Assembly: GCF_001592735.1 (NCBI RefSeq)
Contig: NZ_LUKE01000001.1
Coordinates: forward strand, 248,001 to 312,000
Direction of reading: 5' to 3'
Length of the DNA: 64,000 nucleotides
DNA from: Bdellovibrio bacteriovorus
GTDB taxonomy: Bacteria > Bdellovibrionota > Bdellovibrionia > Bdellovibrionales > Bdellovibrionaceae
Shown here piece after piece: positions 41,979 through 50,710 of the stretch; position 1 is the first letter of the stretch; every line of letters begins with the position of its first letter. The notes beneath the pieces were generated by a model. It saw only the letters and a list, made by a program, of their open reading frames with translations, searched no databases and had not been told where the DNA came from. The position numbers were made by a program, and so were the translations under genes.

Positions 41979-43918
41979 TTTGCCGGTGCCTCTTCGGCGA
42001 CTGCCGGGAAGAATACCCCCTTCGGATTGATCTTGTGACCCGCGGGAATGCCCGTACCAAGTTCCTCGGCGCGGAAAACAGACTCTGGCAAGTTTAATGA
42101 CTTACGAACCTCATTCATGGTGTCGGGAACAAATGGCGCCAGCATGATCATCAGATTTTTAAGCACATAGAAGCATGTGAAAAGAGCATCTTTTCTTTCG
42201 GCTCCCGGCGCACGATCGTCGTGGGGCTTATATTGCGTAAAGAGCGAATTTACTTGGCGCGCGTAATTTTCAATTTGCCCTAACAAAATGGCATAATCCC
42301 CTTTTTGCATCGAACGCAGATACATTTGCACCAGCTTGACGGTTTCAGCTTCCGCTTTGCCGATCAATTTTCCTTCTGGCACAATTCCATTAAATTTTGA
42401 AATACAAGCGGACAGCGGTTTTTCCAAGGCCGCGTTCATCGGACCTGCTAAGAACTTGTTTCTTTCAGCGAAATGCTCAAAATCAAAATTCGACGCTTTC
42501 ACGGGCAAGCTTAACAAGGCCAAGAAATACCGAACTTGATCGTTAGAATAACCCATCTCTAACAACTGATCGCCGGTATAAAAGTTCCCCTTAGACTTAC
42601 TCATTTTTTCGCCGTTCACCATCAAATGGAACACGCTTAAAATTTCCGTCATCTGCAAGTCCCCTTTTTGCGGCAATTGCAGAGGATGTTCCTGCTGACC
42701 CAACCACATCGAGCCTTGCATGATCACATAGAAAAAAACATTGTCCTGGCCCAAAAACTGAACCACCGTCGCTTCCGGATCACACCAGAACTCTTTATAA
42801 AGATCTTTACTGCGACCCGATTTTTCTAAAGCCACTTGAGTAAACACGATCGGCGCGATGAGGGAATCCGGCCAAACATAAAGAGTTTTCCCCTTCATCT
42901 CTGGATCGATTTCTGGCGGAACCGGAATCCCCCAAGAAACGTCACGCGTGATCGGACGATAGGCCCATTTGTCTGTCGCGACCGACGGAATGCCGGCCGC
43001 TTCCAGGGTGCCTTGAGCTTTCGCCAGATCGGCTTTGGAATCAAACAGGCACTCTACTTTTTTTCCAGCGACGTAGCGAGATTTATGCTTCGGCAATGTG
43101 TCTTTAATAGTTTTATATTTATCTTCAAACTGATTTTCAAAACGGCAACCGATAAGCACGGTATTGATCACTTCTTGAACCACACCGGCACGCCATGCTT
43201 TTTGCTTGGTCTCAATCCAAGTTTTCAGTGGATCGGCAGTCTTCCACATATTGAGCCACCAGTGAGCCGTATCTTTAAGTTCGGGAATCGCATCACTCAA
43301 TTGACTGCGCGGATCTTTTAATTGGCTTGGATCAAATTGAGTTCCGCAAGCGTCACACTCATCAGAATAAGCCTCGGTGTTACCGCAGTTCGGGCACGTG
43401 CCGCGCACGAAGCGGTCTTGAAGGAATCGATTCATTTTGGAATCGAACCACTGCTTGGTCACACGCTTTTCCAGGGCTCCGTTTTTATACAGGCGACGCA
43501 GAAAATCTTGCGAGTAAGCTTCGTGCAACGGATAAGTCTCAGGACGCGAAGTTCCCGTGAACACGTCGGTTTGAATTGAATATTTTTTTAAAGTGTCTTT
43601 TTGTTGTTCATGAATCGTGTCGATAAATTCGCGAATGCTTTTGCCGGCCTTCACCGCCGCCACTTCGCTGGTAGACCCATGGTCATCGTTGCCATTCACG
43701 AACAGAACATTTTCAGCCCCGATCAACATCCGCATCCAGCGTGCGTAAATATCGGCCGGAACATGAGCCCCTGCTAAGTGACCCAAATGCAAGGGACCGT
43801 TCGCATACGGCATGCCTGCGGTGACCACGACCTTTTTAGGTTTTTTAGCCATGGCTAAAACAGATTTAACGTCGGTCGGTTGCACAAATTTATTTTCTGG
43901 TTTTGATCCTGGCTGCAT
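41975..43918 (-). CDS. metG: Methionyl-tRNA synthetase
   Basis: 647 residues. The class I HIGH motif is HLGH at 44-47, the zinc knuckle has Cys175, Cys178, Cys188 and Cys191, and KMSKS is at 438-442. It charges methionine to tRNA-Met. There is no C-terminal dimerisation (EMAP-like) domain, consistent with 647 residues ending soon after the anticodon-binding helices. A segment of about 65 residues lies between WRAGVVQEVI and RPITRDVSWG, where most homologues have a short loop; this is an unusual insertion. AGGGGA lies about 7 nt before the ATG. Confidence 0.95.
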   Translation of the reverse strand: MQPGSKPENKFVQPTDVKSVLAMAKKPKKVVVTAGMPYANGPLHLGHLAGAHVPADIYARWMRMLIGAENVLFVNGNDDHGSTSEVAAVKAGKSIREFIDTIHEQQKDTLKKYSIQTDVFTGTSRPETYPLHEAYSQDFLRRLYKNGALEKRVTKQWFDSKMNRFLQDRFVRGTCPNCGNTEAYSDECDACGTQFDPSQLKDPRSQLSDAIPELKDTAHWWLNMWKTADPLKTWIETKQKAWRAGVVQEVINTVLIGCRFENQFEDKYKTIKDTLPKHKSRYVAGKKVECLFDSKADLAKAQGTLEAAGIPSVATDKWAYRPITRDVSWGIPVPPEIDPEMKGKTLYVWPDSLIAPIVFTQVALEKSGRSKDLYKEFWCDPEATVVQFLGQDNVFFYVIMQGSMWLGQQEHPLQLPQKGDLQMTEILSVFHLMVNGEKMSKSKGNFYTGDQLLEMGYSNDQVRYFLALLSLPVKASNFDFEHFAERNKFLAGPMNAALEKPLSACISKFNGIVPEGKLIGKAEAETVKLVQMYLRSMQKGDYAILLGQIENYARQVNSLFTQYKPHDDRAPGAERKDALFTCFYVLKNLMIMLAPFVPDTMNEVRKSLNLPESVFRAEELGTGIPAGHKINPKGVFFPAVAEEAPAN

Positions 43919-43924
43919 AAATGT

Positions 43925-43969
43925 CCCCTAGGGGGTTAATTTAACGAAAACTCCGCGTTGATGCATCAA
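43925..43969. promoter_or_regulatory. Two short palindromes upstream of metG
   Basis: CCCCTAGGGG at 43925-43934 covers the metG ribosome-binding site, and TTGATGCATCAA at 43958-43969 lies 40 nt upstream. They may be regulatory, but both are short and could be chance. The rest of the gap up to 44164 has no clear feature. Confidence 0.35.
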
Positions 43970-44164
43970 TTTAGGAGCTAATAACACGAGATTTTTCGGT
44001 AAAATAACAAAAGCAGCTACGGAGGTTGCGATGCATTAAATTTGAAGATGGCTCATAGATACCTGGAGGTGCGTCCAGGAAAGGTAGGGCTAGCGCGGAA
44101 AATCCCAAAAACGACACATCATTTCACTAGAATAAGGATCAAGCACCTTAGACCGGAGAATGAA

Positions 44165-44344
44165 ATGCCCAAATGGCTTAATGCCCTAAAAGCCCGCGCT
44201 ATCAAATTGCATGAAACAATCAAAGCCCTTGATGAAATGCCGATGCGCATGATCCAAGGCGAGTTTTACGAAGAGAAAAAAGCCGAAGTTCGAGCTCCTC
44301 GCAAAACGACCACCTCGGTGGAAGATCTCAGACCCAAAAGATAA
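44165..44344 (+). CDS. Small basic hypothetical protein
   Basis: 59 residues from the ATG at 44165, which has GGAG 6 nt upstream; the frame continues upstream to 44042 but without a ribosome site, and the extra N-terminus looks random. It is rich in Lys, Arg and Glu, mostly helical (WLNALKARAIKLHETIKALDEM), and has no signal peptide. Unknown. A gene on the other strand is possible but has no ribosome site. Modest confidence that it is real. Confidence 0.5.
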   Translation: MPKWLNALKARAIKLHETIKALDEMPMRMIQGEFYEEKKAEVRAPRKTTTSVEDLRPKR

Positions 44345-44360
44345 GCCTGGGATCAGGCTT
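44343..44360 (-). terminator. Possible terminator of the ArsR-family operon
   Basis: AAGCCTG-GGAT-CAGGCTT, a 7-bp stem, lies 11 nt after the stop of the ArsR-type gene. Read on the minus strand the stem is followed by ATCTTTT, a loose T tract. It also overlaps the end of the small plus-strand gene and may serve both. Confidence 0.5.
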
Positions 44361-44370
44361 AAATACCTTA

Positions 44371-44916
44371 TCAAGAGACCACCAACACCAAATTCTCTTT
44401 AAGCTGCAGATGCCCCGCCGTCTGCAGCTCTTTTAAAAGCAATCCCGGATCTTCTGCATATATCTCGGCCAGAATCTGTTGCGCTTTTTCTAAAGAATAA
44501 GACTTCTTTCCTTGAAAGCTGTGGCTGACTTTTTCTAACACCCACTCCCGCTTCTTTTTTTGCGTGGGGATCTTTATAAGCTTTCCGTATTTAAAGAAGC
44601 TTTTCAGTGTTTTTTCTTTAAATTGCTCTTCTTCTTTATCCTGCGCTTTTAAGTCGACCTTGGCTTGCGAAAGCAGTTGTTTCACGGAAAGCTCTAACAC
44701 GTCCGTCTTTGCTGAATAAATCGTGTAATACTGGTCGCGATAAGACGTGACCAGTCCCACTTCATTCAGTTTTTTCAGATGAAACGACACCGTCGAGGGC
44801 GCCAGTTTTAGTCTTTCAGAGATGACTTCGATATAAGCGTTCCGCTCTATCAATAACTGATAAATGCTTAAACGCGATTCATCGCTAAGTGCTTTTAAAA
44901 TCCCAATGACGTTCAT
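44371..44916 (-). CDS. ArsR-type regulator with DUF2087 C-terminal domain
   Basis: 181 residues. The winged helix-turn-helix is ILKALSDESRLSIYQLLIER then LKLAPSTVSFHLKKLNEVGLV. The C-terminal half KYGKLIKIPTQKKKREWVLEKV, with LAEIYAEDPGLLLKELQ, fits DUF2087, a domain found fused to such regulators. No metal-binding CxC box is present, so the signal is probably not a metal. It lies 1 nt after the preceding gene and is controlled by the 38-bp palindrome at 45271. Confidence 0.82.
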   Translation of the reverse strand: MNVIGILKALSDESRLSIYQLLIERNAYIEVISERLKLAPSTVSFHLKKLNEVGLVTSYRDQYYTIYSAKTDVLELSVKQLLSQAKVDLKAQDKEEEQFKEKTLKSFFKYGKLIKIPTQKKKREWVLEKVSHSFQGKKSYSLEKAQQILAEIYAEDPGLLLKELQTAGHLQLKENLVLVVS

Positions 44917-44917
44917 T

Positions 44918-45262
44918 TTATACCTGAAGTGACATTAAAGCCCGACGAACGCCATCTAAAAAAGCTATCTTGATCTTGCCGATTTCGACATTGCGATGAA
45001 CATCGTGCTGAATGTCTTTGGCTAATTTCATCGAAAAGTCGCACTCCATGCGCTCCACAAGATCCGTCATCGCGGCTTTTCCCACAAGTCCATGAACAGT
45101 GGGTTCTGGACGCGCGAACTTTTCGGACATTTTCAGAAAGATAGCCTCTAGCTCAGAGATGATTTTAAATTCGATATCTGCCGGAAGATCCCCACGACCT
45201 GAACTTTTCATTGTGCCCGCCATGGTTTTAATTTTTTCTTTAAATTCTTGGGTGTTAAACAT
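44918..45262 (-). CDS. Small protein of the ArsR operon
   Basis: 114 residues, helical, with an amphipathic N-terminus (FNTQEFKEKIKTMAGTM) and no signal peptide. I do not recognise a family. It is the first gene, 1 nt before the ArsR regulator, and its ATG follows AGGAGG at the edge of the palindrome. The gene order suggests it is the partner or ligand-sensing protein of the regulator, or simply its target. Confidence 0.65.
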   Translation of the reverse strand: MFNTQEFKEKIKTMAGTMKSSGRGDLPADIEFKIISELEAIFLKMSEKFARPEPTVHGLVGKAAMTDLVERMECDFSMKLAKDIQHDVHRNVEIGKIKIAFLDGVRRALMSLQV

Positions 45263-45270
45263 AAACCCTC

Positions 45271-45314
45271 CTAAAATCTAATTCTATATTTATAGAATTA
45301 GATTTTAGTGTCAA
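45271..45314 (-). promoter_or_regulatory. Promoter with 38-bp perfect inverted repeat (autoregulatory operator)
   Basis: CTAAAATCTAATTCTATA at 45271-45288 is mirrored without mismatch at 45291-45308 around a 2-nt centre. On the minus strand a perfect -35 box TTGACA (45314-45309) directly abuts it, so the -10 region lies inside the palindrome and the ribosome site begins at its far end. A dimeric ArsR-type repressor bound here would block transcription of its own operon. Confidence 0.8.
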
Positions 45315-45502
45315 TTTGTTTTTATGTTTGTCGAATTAAATTCCAGTTCACCACCGATGCGGTTCTGCATGGAGTCATTTTTCATCCCATTTGCACGGCA
45401 TATATCTTGTTTCACAGGGGCTTCTAAAACCTTGGTGCCAGCTTAGCCCCCTTTCTCCCCTGCTTAAGGTCGCACCTCGGACAGCCTTCGGACAAGGAAT
45501 GG

Positions 45503-46399
45503 GTGAATGGAATGATCAAGAAATTATCTGATAGCGAACTCGAAGCAAATTTGAAAATCCTAGTCGCCCACGAGCGCCGAACGTTGCACAGTATTTTAGA
45601 ACATATTAACGAAATTGATGTCAGAAAACTCTATTTAGAAAAAGCTTACTCTTCACTTTACGATTATTTGATTCAAGAATGCTCATATTCGGGATCAGCC
45701 GCCATGCGAAGAATTTCCGCCGCCCGACTTATGAAAGCCGTCCCCGAAGTCGGCGCCCAAATCGAGTCCGGGCACTTAAATCTTTCTCAGGTGTCAGAGC
45801 TTTCTCGCGCTATTAAGGAAAAAGAAAAAACGGGCGCAGTGGTCTCAAATATCCAAAAAGCTGATATAGCCCGGGCTATATCACAGAAAAACATCGGACA
45901 GACTCAGAGAGAGATTTCCAGGAGCCTGGATCTTGAACTCAAAGCTCCCGAAAAAACATTTGTACAAAAAGATGAGTCTGTTCATCTTCAAATAACGCTT
46001 TCTAAAGAGCAGTATCAGCAACTTTTAGAGTGCCGAGACGAAGCCGCCTCGATTTTACTCTCCGAGAATGGAGACGTGAGTTTGGCGAGTGTCATTGGCT
46101 TATTGACATCTTCATTTCTTCACGAAAAAAAGAAAACCGTGTCTACCACGGAAACATCCCCGCGTGAAAACAAAACACTCACACCGAAAACCCGAAGAAA
46201 CATCCTTAAAAAGAATCCCTGCTGCCAGTTTAAAGACCCCGTTACCGGAAAAATCTGTGGCAGTACCTTTAACTTAGAAATAGATCACCGACGGTCGCAG
46301 TGGGCGGGAGGGAATCACCATGTCGACAACCTGCAAGTGCTTTGCCGAGCCCATAACAACCATAAATACAGGAAGGAATCGATGGTCCGTTTACTTTAA
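45503..46399 (+). CDS. HNH endonuclease-domain protein
   Basis: 298 residues from a GTG at 45503; an ATG at 45512 is equally possible. The N-terminal half is a helical domain (SLYDYLIQECSYSGSAAMRRISAARLM), as in the DUF222-like proteins. The C-terminal HNH domain has NLEIDHRRSQWAGG, DNLQVLCRAHNNHKYR and paired Cys for a structural zinc (NPCCQF, KICGS). Such proteins occur in many copies in Bdellovibrio-like genomes; whether they defend against phage or act on prey DNA is unknown. No signal peptide. Confidence 0.85.
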   Translation: MNGMIKKLSDSELEANLKILVAHERRTLHSILEHINEIDVRKLYLEKAYSSLYDYLIQECSYSGSAAMRRISAARLMKAVPEVGAQIESGHLNLSQVSELSRAIKEKEKTGAVVSNIQKADIARAISQKNIGQTQREISRSLDLELKAPEKTFVQKDESVHLQITLSKEQYQQLLECRDEAASILLSENGDVSLASVIGLLTSSFLHEKKKTVSTTETSPRENKTLTPKTRRNILKKNPCCQFKDPVTGKICGSTFNLEIDHRRSQWAGGNHHVDNLQVLCRAHNNHKYRKESMVRLL

Positions 46400-46402
46400 A
46401 AT

Positions 46403-47335
46403 TTAGAAATAAAATCGCAGGTACGTCATGATTCCGTAATAACCAGCGTAATCAAAGTCGCGATTGAAATTCAGGTAAGGAACGACTTCATAGCCGAACA
46501 TGTTTTTATACAGCATATGATTCCACGAAGGCTGTAAGATGTATTCCGCGAGCTGATAATTAGGCTCATTTGAAAAATTAAAGAACACACCGTAGTTCAT
46601 AAGCTTGGTGGCGCTAAATCTTTGTCCTAAGCTCACCCCGTTGGTCACGGCAAATTGATGGGAACGATCCTTATAATCGCCTTCATTGATGAAGGTCAGG
46701 CTTAGATTATGACTTAAGTGAAAATTAAAGTTGAAAGAAGAAAAAATACCGGCCCCTTCTGCGGCATCGGCATAAAACTCTAACTTGGGGTTGACCCGAT
46801 AACCGTTTGGCCTTTCCGCCACACTTTCAAACGTCAGGGAATGCGAAATTTGAAAGCGACCTGCAAAACCTAAACGCGGCTGAAACGAAGTCCGAATGTT
46901 TCCTAACTTTTTAAAAAACCCGACACGAGCCCCGTAATTCCGTTCACGGGCCTCTTGTCTTAGATAAGTTTGCGTGGCGCTGCGTTCTTTGGTTTCATCG
47001 TAAGAAGAAAAAGTCAGATGCCAGTATTCTTCAACATTCGGTAAGCGCAGATTTAAATTAAAACTGGTCGCATCGGAAAAAGCGGTTTTTTCCGAATAAA
47101 AAAGTCCTGTTTCCACTTCAAAACGTGTATCATTTTTTCGCTCTGAATATTTCTTCCCGGCTAAAAAAAGATCTAAACCCTCAGCCATCCCGTCAAACCA
47201 TTCAGAGATTGCGCGATTGTCATCCATCAAAGACTCATCCCAAGCTTTGCGATGGGGATCTTCTTTAAGCAGCTGCGCCATTGCCGGCGGGCTCACCAAA
47301 AAAAGTGCTGATAGAAGAAAAACAAGTCGTCGCAT
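46403..47335 (-). CDS. Probable outer-membrane beta-barrel protein
   Basis: 310 residues with a signal peptide ending AMA-QL (residue 20). The rest is alternating strands rich in aromatic residues (FEVETGLFYSEK, LNLRLPNVEEYWHLTF, FSSFNFNFHLSHNLSLTF) and ends GIMTYLRFYF with the terminal Phe of outer-membrane barrels. Strand count is compatible with 12 or more. No known family recognised. It is convergent with the HNH gene, 3 nt apart. Confidence 0.7.
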   Translation of the reverse strand: MRRLVFLLSALFLVSPPAMAQLLKEDPHRKAWDESLMDDNRAISEWFDGMAEGLDLFLAGKKYSERKNDTRFEVETGLFYSEKTAFSDATSFNLNLRLPNVEEYWHLTFSSYDETKERSATQTYLRQEARERNYGARVGFFKKLGNIRTSFQPRLGFAGRFQISHSLTFESVAERPNGYRVNPKLEFYADAAEGAGIFSSFNFNFHLSHNLSLTFINEGDYKDRSHQFAVTNGVSLGQRFSATKLMNYGVFFNFSNEPNYQLAEYILQPSWNHMLYKNMFGYEVVPYLNFNRDFDYAGYYGIMTYLRFYF

Positions 47336-47412
47336 AATCTCCGCTGCTCTGAAACTGCAAAGGCGCAGTACTTTTTCATTGTATTTTCTGAGGGAGCTTT
47401 TAATCTTCCTCT

Positions 47413-48072
47413 ATGAATGACTTTAAACTGTCTTTTGGGATCATGTCGCTGATTATCTGCTTTTGGATTCCAAAAAATGCCTCTGCTTACAGTATTCAAC
47501 GCGGAAACGTGTCAGCCATCTTAGGCAACTATGTCTATCGCACTCACTATCAGGGTTCTGATCCCGCCATTTCGACACCCTATCTTTCCGGTCCCGCGTT
47601 GACGGTTTTAGGGGACGTTAGCGATAACGGAAGCTTAGAAATCGTGACGATCTACATGAATAAGCTCTATATCCGGGAGCAAGGGGGCTTGAGTGTCGCT
47701 GAAAAAACTCAAGCTTTTCATATTACGATGGGTTATCGCCATTGGTTTGGATCTTATTTTTCTACGTCGCTAGGCGTATACACGTCTTATCCGATGGGGG
47801 AATCCATGATTGTCCATGACGCTTTTCCGACGGGGCAAAGAATCAACACTACGGCCACCGAGGCCAGCGAGTCAGGACTTGATTGGAGCATCCAGTGGGA
47901 AGCGTGGAATAATGGCCGCTGGGGAGCCGTTTTGGAAACGAAGTACTCGTACTCCTTAACCAAACAGTCCAACGAGTGGGCCGACCAATATGGGTTTAAT
48001 CTTGGCGTACGCTACTTTATCCAAGGCGACGACACTGACGCCGCCATTCAGGAAAAACGCAAACAGAAATAG
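47413..48072 (+). CDS. Exported beta-rich hypothetical protein
   Basis: 219 residues. A signal segment at 8-24 ends ASA-YS. The mature part has barrel-like alternating strands (VSAILGNYVYRTHYQG, FHITMGYRHWFGSYFSTSLGVYT, WGAVLETKYSYSLTK, YGFNLGVRYFI) followed by a charged tail of about 20 residues. Probably an eight-stranded outer-membrane barrel. Its start is separated by 77 nt from the divergent barrel gene at 46403-47335. Confidence 0.65.
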   Translation: MNDFKLSFGIMSLIICFWIPKNASAYSIQRGNVSAILGNYVYRTHYQGSDPAISTPYLSGPALTVLGDVSDNGSLEIVTIYMNKLYIREQGGLSVAEKTQAFHITMGYRHWFGSYFSTSLGVYTSYPMGESMIVHDAFPTGQRINTTATEASESGLDWSIQWEAWNNGRWGAVLETKYSYSLTKQSNEWADQYGFNLGVRYFIQGDDTDAAIQEKRKQK

Positions 48073-48090
48073 TCACTTTTTCGCCGTATT

Positions 48091-49758
48091 TTATAACAGC
48101 CTCAACACGTGAGCCTCGAAAGGCTCTAAATTTACTCCTGAATCACTCCACGTGCGCGGCGTTTTATTAGTCAAAAGCGTTTGCGCCCCGGACAATGAAA
48201 CCTCATGAACAACACCTTCAGCCGGACGAGCCGTCATGTTACAAATCACCAAAACTTTTTCGCCATTTAAATTACGAACATAAGCATAGATCTGCGAATG
48301 TTCGGGCATCACAAGTTCATAGGTTCCATAGACAAAGACCGCATGTTCTTTGCGTAGCTGGATCATACGACGATAGAAATTAAAAATAGATCCAGGATCC
48401 TCAAGCTGCTGCTCAACGTTGATATGCGGAAAATTGGGATTCACCTTCAACCACGGCTTACCCGTCGTAAATCCACCTTGAGGAGAAGAATTCCACTGCA
48501 TCGGCGTGCGCGCGTTATCGCGCGAAACATCAGCGAGCTGAGCCGTGATTTGCTCATCCGTAAAACCCTCTGCTCGGCGAATTTCAAATTGGTTTCGTGC
48601 GCGAACATCATCAAAATCTTCGCGGCCTTTGAAAACCGTATTGGTCATGCCAATCTCTTGGCCTTGATAAATAAACGGCGTTCCCTGCATGAAAAAGTAC
48701 ATGGTCGCGATGCACGTCGCACTGTCATGCCAATAGTTCTTTGGATCGCCCCATTGATTGATAATTCGTGGCACATCATGATTTTCAACAAACAATGCAT
48801 TCCATCCCACTCCATGAAGTTGCCTTTGCCAACGCGTGAAGATGGATTTCATTTTTACGATATCTAAGACATCGTTCTTTTTCTCTTCCCACAAGCCCAC
48901 GTGCTCGAATTGAATGAGCATATTCAGGCGCAAACGATCTTCCGCCACCCACTCCGAAGCCTCTTCGGCGCTGACCCCATTCGCTTCACCCACGGTCATG
49001 ACATCGTATTTATTAAAAGTATTTTTCGAAAGCTCGGTGATATAATCCAAAATGCCCGGAACGTTACGATGCTTAGGTGTTGAATCCACATATTTCAAGC
49101 CATGAGGATTGGGCATGTCGGCCAAACCCGGTTCCTTGCGAGCATGGCTAATGGCATCGATACGGAATCCATCAATCCCTTTATCCATCCACCAACGCAC
49201 CATCTTGTAAATGGCCTCGCGCATTTCAAGGTTTTCCCAGTTTAAATCCGGCTGTTTGCGCGAAAACAAATGCATGTAGTATTGCTTCGTGGTCTCGTCA
49301 TACTCCCAGGCCGATCCCGCAAAAATACTTTCCCAGTTATTAGGTTCTTGCCCGTTCTTACCATCTTGCCAGATATACCAGTCTCTTTTCGGATTGCTTT
49401 TGGAAGAGCGCGATTCAATAAACCACGGATGTTCGTCACTGGTGTGATTCACGACCAAGTCTAAAACCAGTTTCATTCGGCGTTTGTGCATCTCCTTCAG
49501 GAGTCGGTCAAAGTCAGCCATACTACCGAACTCCGTATGTATGTCCTGATAATCACTGATGTCATAACCATTGTCGTCTTGTGGAGACTTAAACATCGGG
49601 CACAACCAAATCACATCAATTCCCAGACGCTGCAGGTAATCAAGTTTTTCTAAAATGCCATTCAAATCACCAACCCCGTCACCATTGCTGTCTTTAAAGC
49701 TGCGCGGGTAAACCTGATAAACAACGGATTCTTTCCACCATTTTTTCGTGATCTGCAT
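48091..49758 (-). CDS. GH13 alpha-glucosidase
   Basis: About 555 residues from the ATG at 49758 (AGGAAA upstream; promoter just before it). Catalytic residues are Asp201 in GFRIDAISH, Glu258 in MTVGEAN and Asp328 in VENHDVPR, with DLVVNHTS as region I and GDGVGDLNG near the N-terminus as the Ca2+ or structural loop of the oligo-1,6-glucosidase group. The residue after Asp201 is Ala, which in this subfamily goes with alpha-1,4 preference, where true oligo-1,6-glucosidases have Val. It is cytoplasmic and probably releases glucose from maltose-like sugars. Confidence 0.88.
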   Translation of the reverse strand: MQITKKWWKESVVYQVYPRSFKDSNGDGVGDLNGILEKLDYLQRLGIDVIWLCPMFKSPQDDNGYDISDYQDIHTEFGSMADFDRLLKEMHKRRMKLVLDLVVNHTSDEHPWFIESRSSKSNPKRDWYIWQDGKNGQEPNNWESIFAGSAWEYDETTKQYYMHLFSRKQPDLNWENLEMREAIYKMVRWWMDKGIDGFRIDAISHARKEPGLADMPNPHGLKYVDSTPKHRNVPGILDYITELSKNTFNKYDVMTVGEANGVSAEEASEWVAEDRLRLNMLIQFEHVGLWEEKKNDVLDIVKMKSIFTRWQRQLHGVGWNALFVENHDVPRIINQWGDPKNYWHDSATCIATMYFFMQGTPFIYQGQEIGMTNTVFKGREDFDDVRARNQFEIRRAEGFTDEQITAQLADVSRDNARTPMQWNSSPQGGFTTGKPWLKVNPNFPHINVEQQLEDPGSIFNFYRRMIQLRKEHAVFVYGTYELVMPEHSQIYAYVRNLNGEKVLVICNMTARPAEGVVHEVSLSGAQTLLTNKTPRTWSDSGVNLEPFEAHVLRLL

Positions 49759-49788
49759 ATGATTTCCTAAGTTTTGAAGTGCCCTCCA

Positions 49789-49817
49789 AATATAGGAGCA
49801 GTTTTCCGCGGAGTCAA
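49789..49817 (-). promoter_or_regulatory. Sigma70 promoter of the alpha-glucosidase gene
   Basis: On the minus strand TTGACT and TATATT are separated by exactly 17 nt, about 31 nt before the chosen ATG. This supports the shorter reading of the gene, since the longer frame would begin inside or upstream of the promoter. Confidence 0.7.
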
Positions 49818-49882
49818 AGAAACGCAGTCCCATTTTACAAGTCTTGCTGGCATCATTTCCCCTTCGGATTTATAACAAATCT

Positions 49883-50710
49883 ATGAGATCCTCGAAGCTG
49901 GCTTTTTTGTCCTTGTTACGACGTAATTTCGCTTTTGCGAAGCTCGCGATCGTCTCCAATTTGGAGTATCGACTGAACTATTTCGTCGACGCCATTTTGC
50001 AGCCCACATTGACTACTTGCATAGAAATGCTGCTTTGGTATGCGGTCTTTAAAAGTGCGGCGACAACGGAAATTGCCGGATTTTCAAAAGAGTACTACCT
50101 AGCTTATGCCCTGTGGGGGGCCTTCTTTGCCCGTATCTGCACCAGCTGGATGTATGAATATCGCATGATTCAAGAAATTGATTCGGGCAGTATCAACAGT
50201 CTTTTGACTCGCCCGATGACCTTCTATGAATACTATTTTTCCCAACTTATGGGATACAAAGTGATCACGACGGCCTGCTCAATGATGGTGCCTCTTTTGG
50301 CGGTCCTTATTTTTGATTTGCCAACGAAATTTTCGCGTCTGCCTCTGGCATTTGCTTTGGAATTTTACTATTTGATTTTGGTGCATTCGATCAGCTTTGT
50401 GATTGCGTCATGTGCCTTTTATTTAAATAAAGTTTATGCCTTCACGGGTGCTAAAAACTTAGCCCTGTGGCTTTTCACCGGCGAGCTTTTCCCGTTAGAC
50501 CTGATGCCAGAACCGATGAAAACTATCGTCATCACCCTTCCGTTCAGTGCGGGTGTGTATGTTCCAGTCGGATACTTGACGGGACGCCTGGGTGTGGGGT
50601 CCGTCATGAACTCTTTTGTTTCGATTTCTATCGCACTGATTTTAGTCAACGCCCTGGGTTTATGGATGTGGCGCAAAGGGGTCCATATTTACGCCGGGAC
50701 AGGGGCTTAG
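49883..50710 (+). CDS. ABC-2 type permease, first of a pair
   Basis: About 275 residues from the ATG at 49883; a TTG at 49844 is possible. Six transmembrane helices, with the family's N-terminal NLEYRLNYFVDAILQP and the DSGSINSLLTRPMTFYEYYFSQ loop. It belongs to the ABC-2 permeases of the DUF990/VxtA-B type, which work as heterodimers. The next gene is the second permease. No ATP-binding subunit is encoded in the window, so it must come from elsewhere. Confidence 0.8.
   Translation: MRSSKLAFLSLLRRNFAFAKLAIVSNLEYRLNYFVDAILQPTLTTCIEMLLWYAVFKSAATTEIAGFSKEYYLAYALWGAFFARICTSWMYEYRMIQEIDSGSINSLLTRPMTFYEYYFSQLMGYKVITTACSMMVPLLAVLIFDLPTKFSRLPLAFALEFYYLILVHSISFVIASCAFYLNKVYAFTGAKNLALWLFTGELFPLDLMPEPMKTIVITLPFSAGVYVPVGYLTGRLGVGSVMNSFVSISIALILVNALGLWMWRKGVHIYAGTGA

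Noticed and set aside
42836-43321. 161-codon plus-strand frame within metG
   Set aside because: It lies wholly inside the synthetase gene and its composition mirrors the metG codons in reverse.
44042-44164. Longer reading of the small protein at 44165 (100 codons)
   Set aside because: The upstream portion has no ribosome site at its start and contains a short hairpin, whereas GGAG precedes the ATG at 44165.
48424-48867. 147-codon plus-strand frame inside the alpha-glucosidase
   Set aside because: Entirely antisense to catalytic regions of GH13, without a start site.
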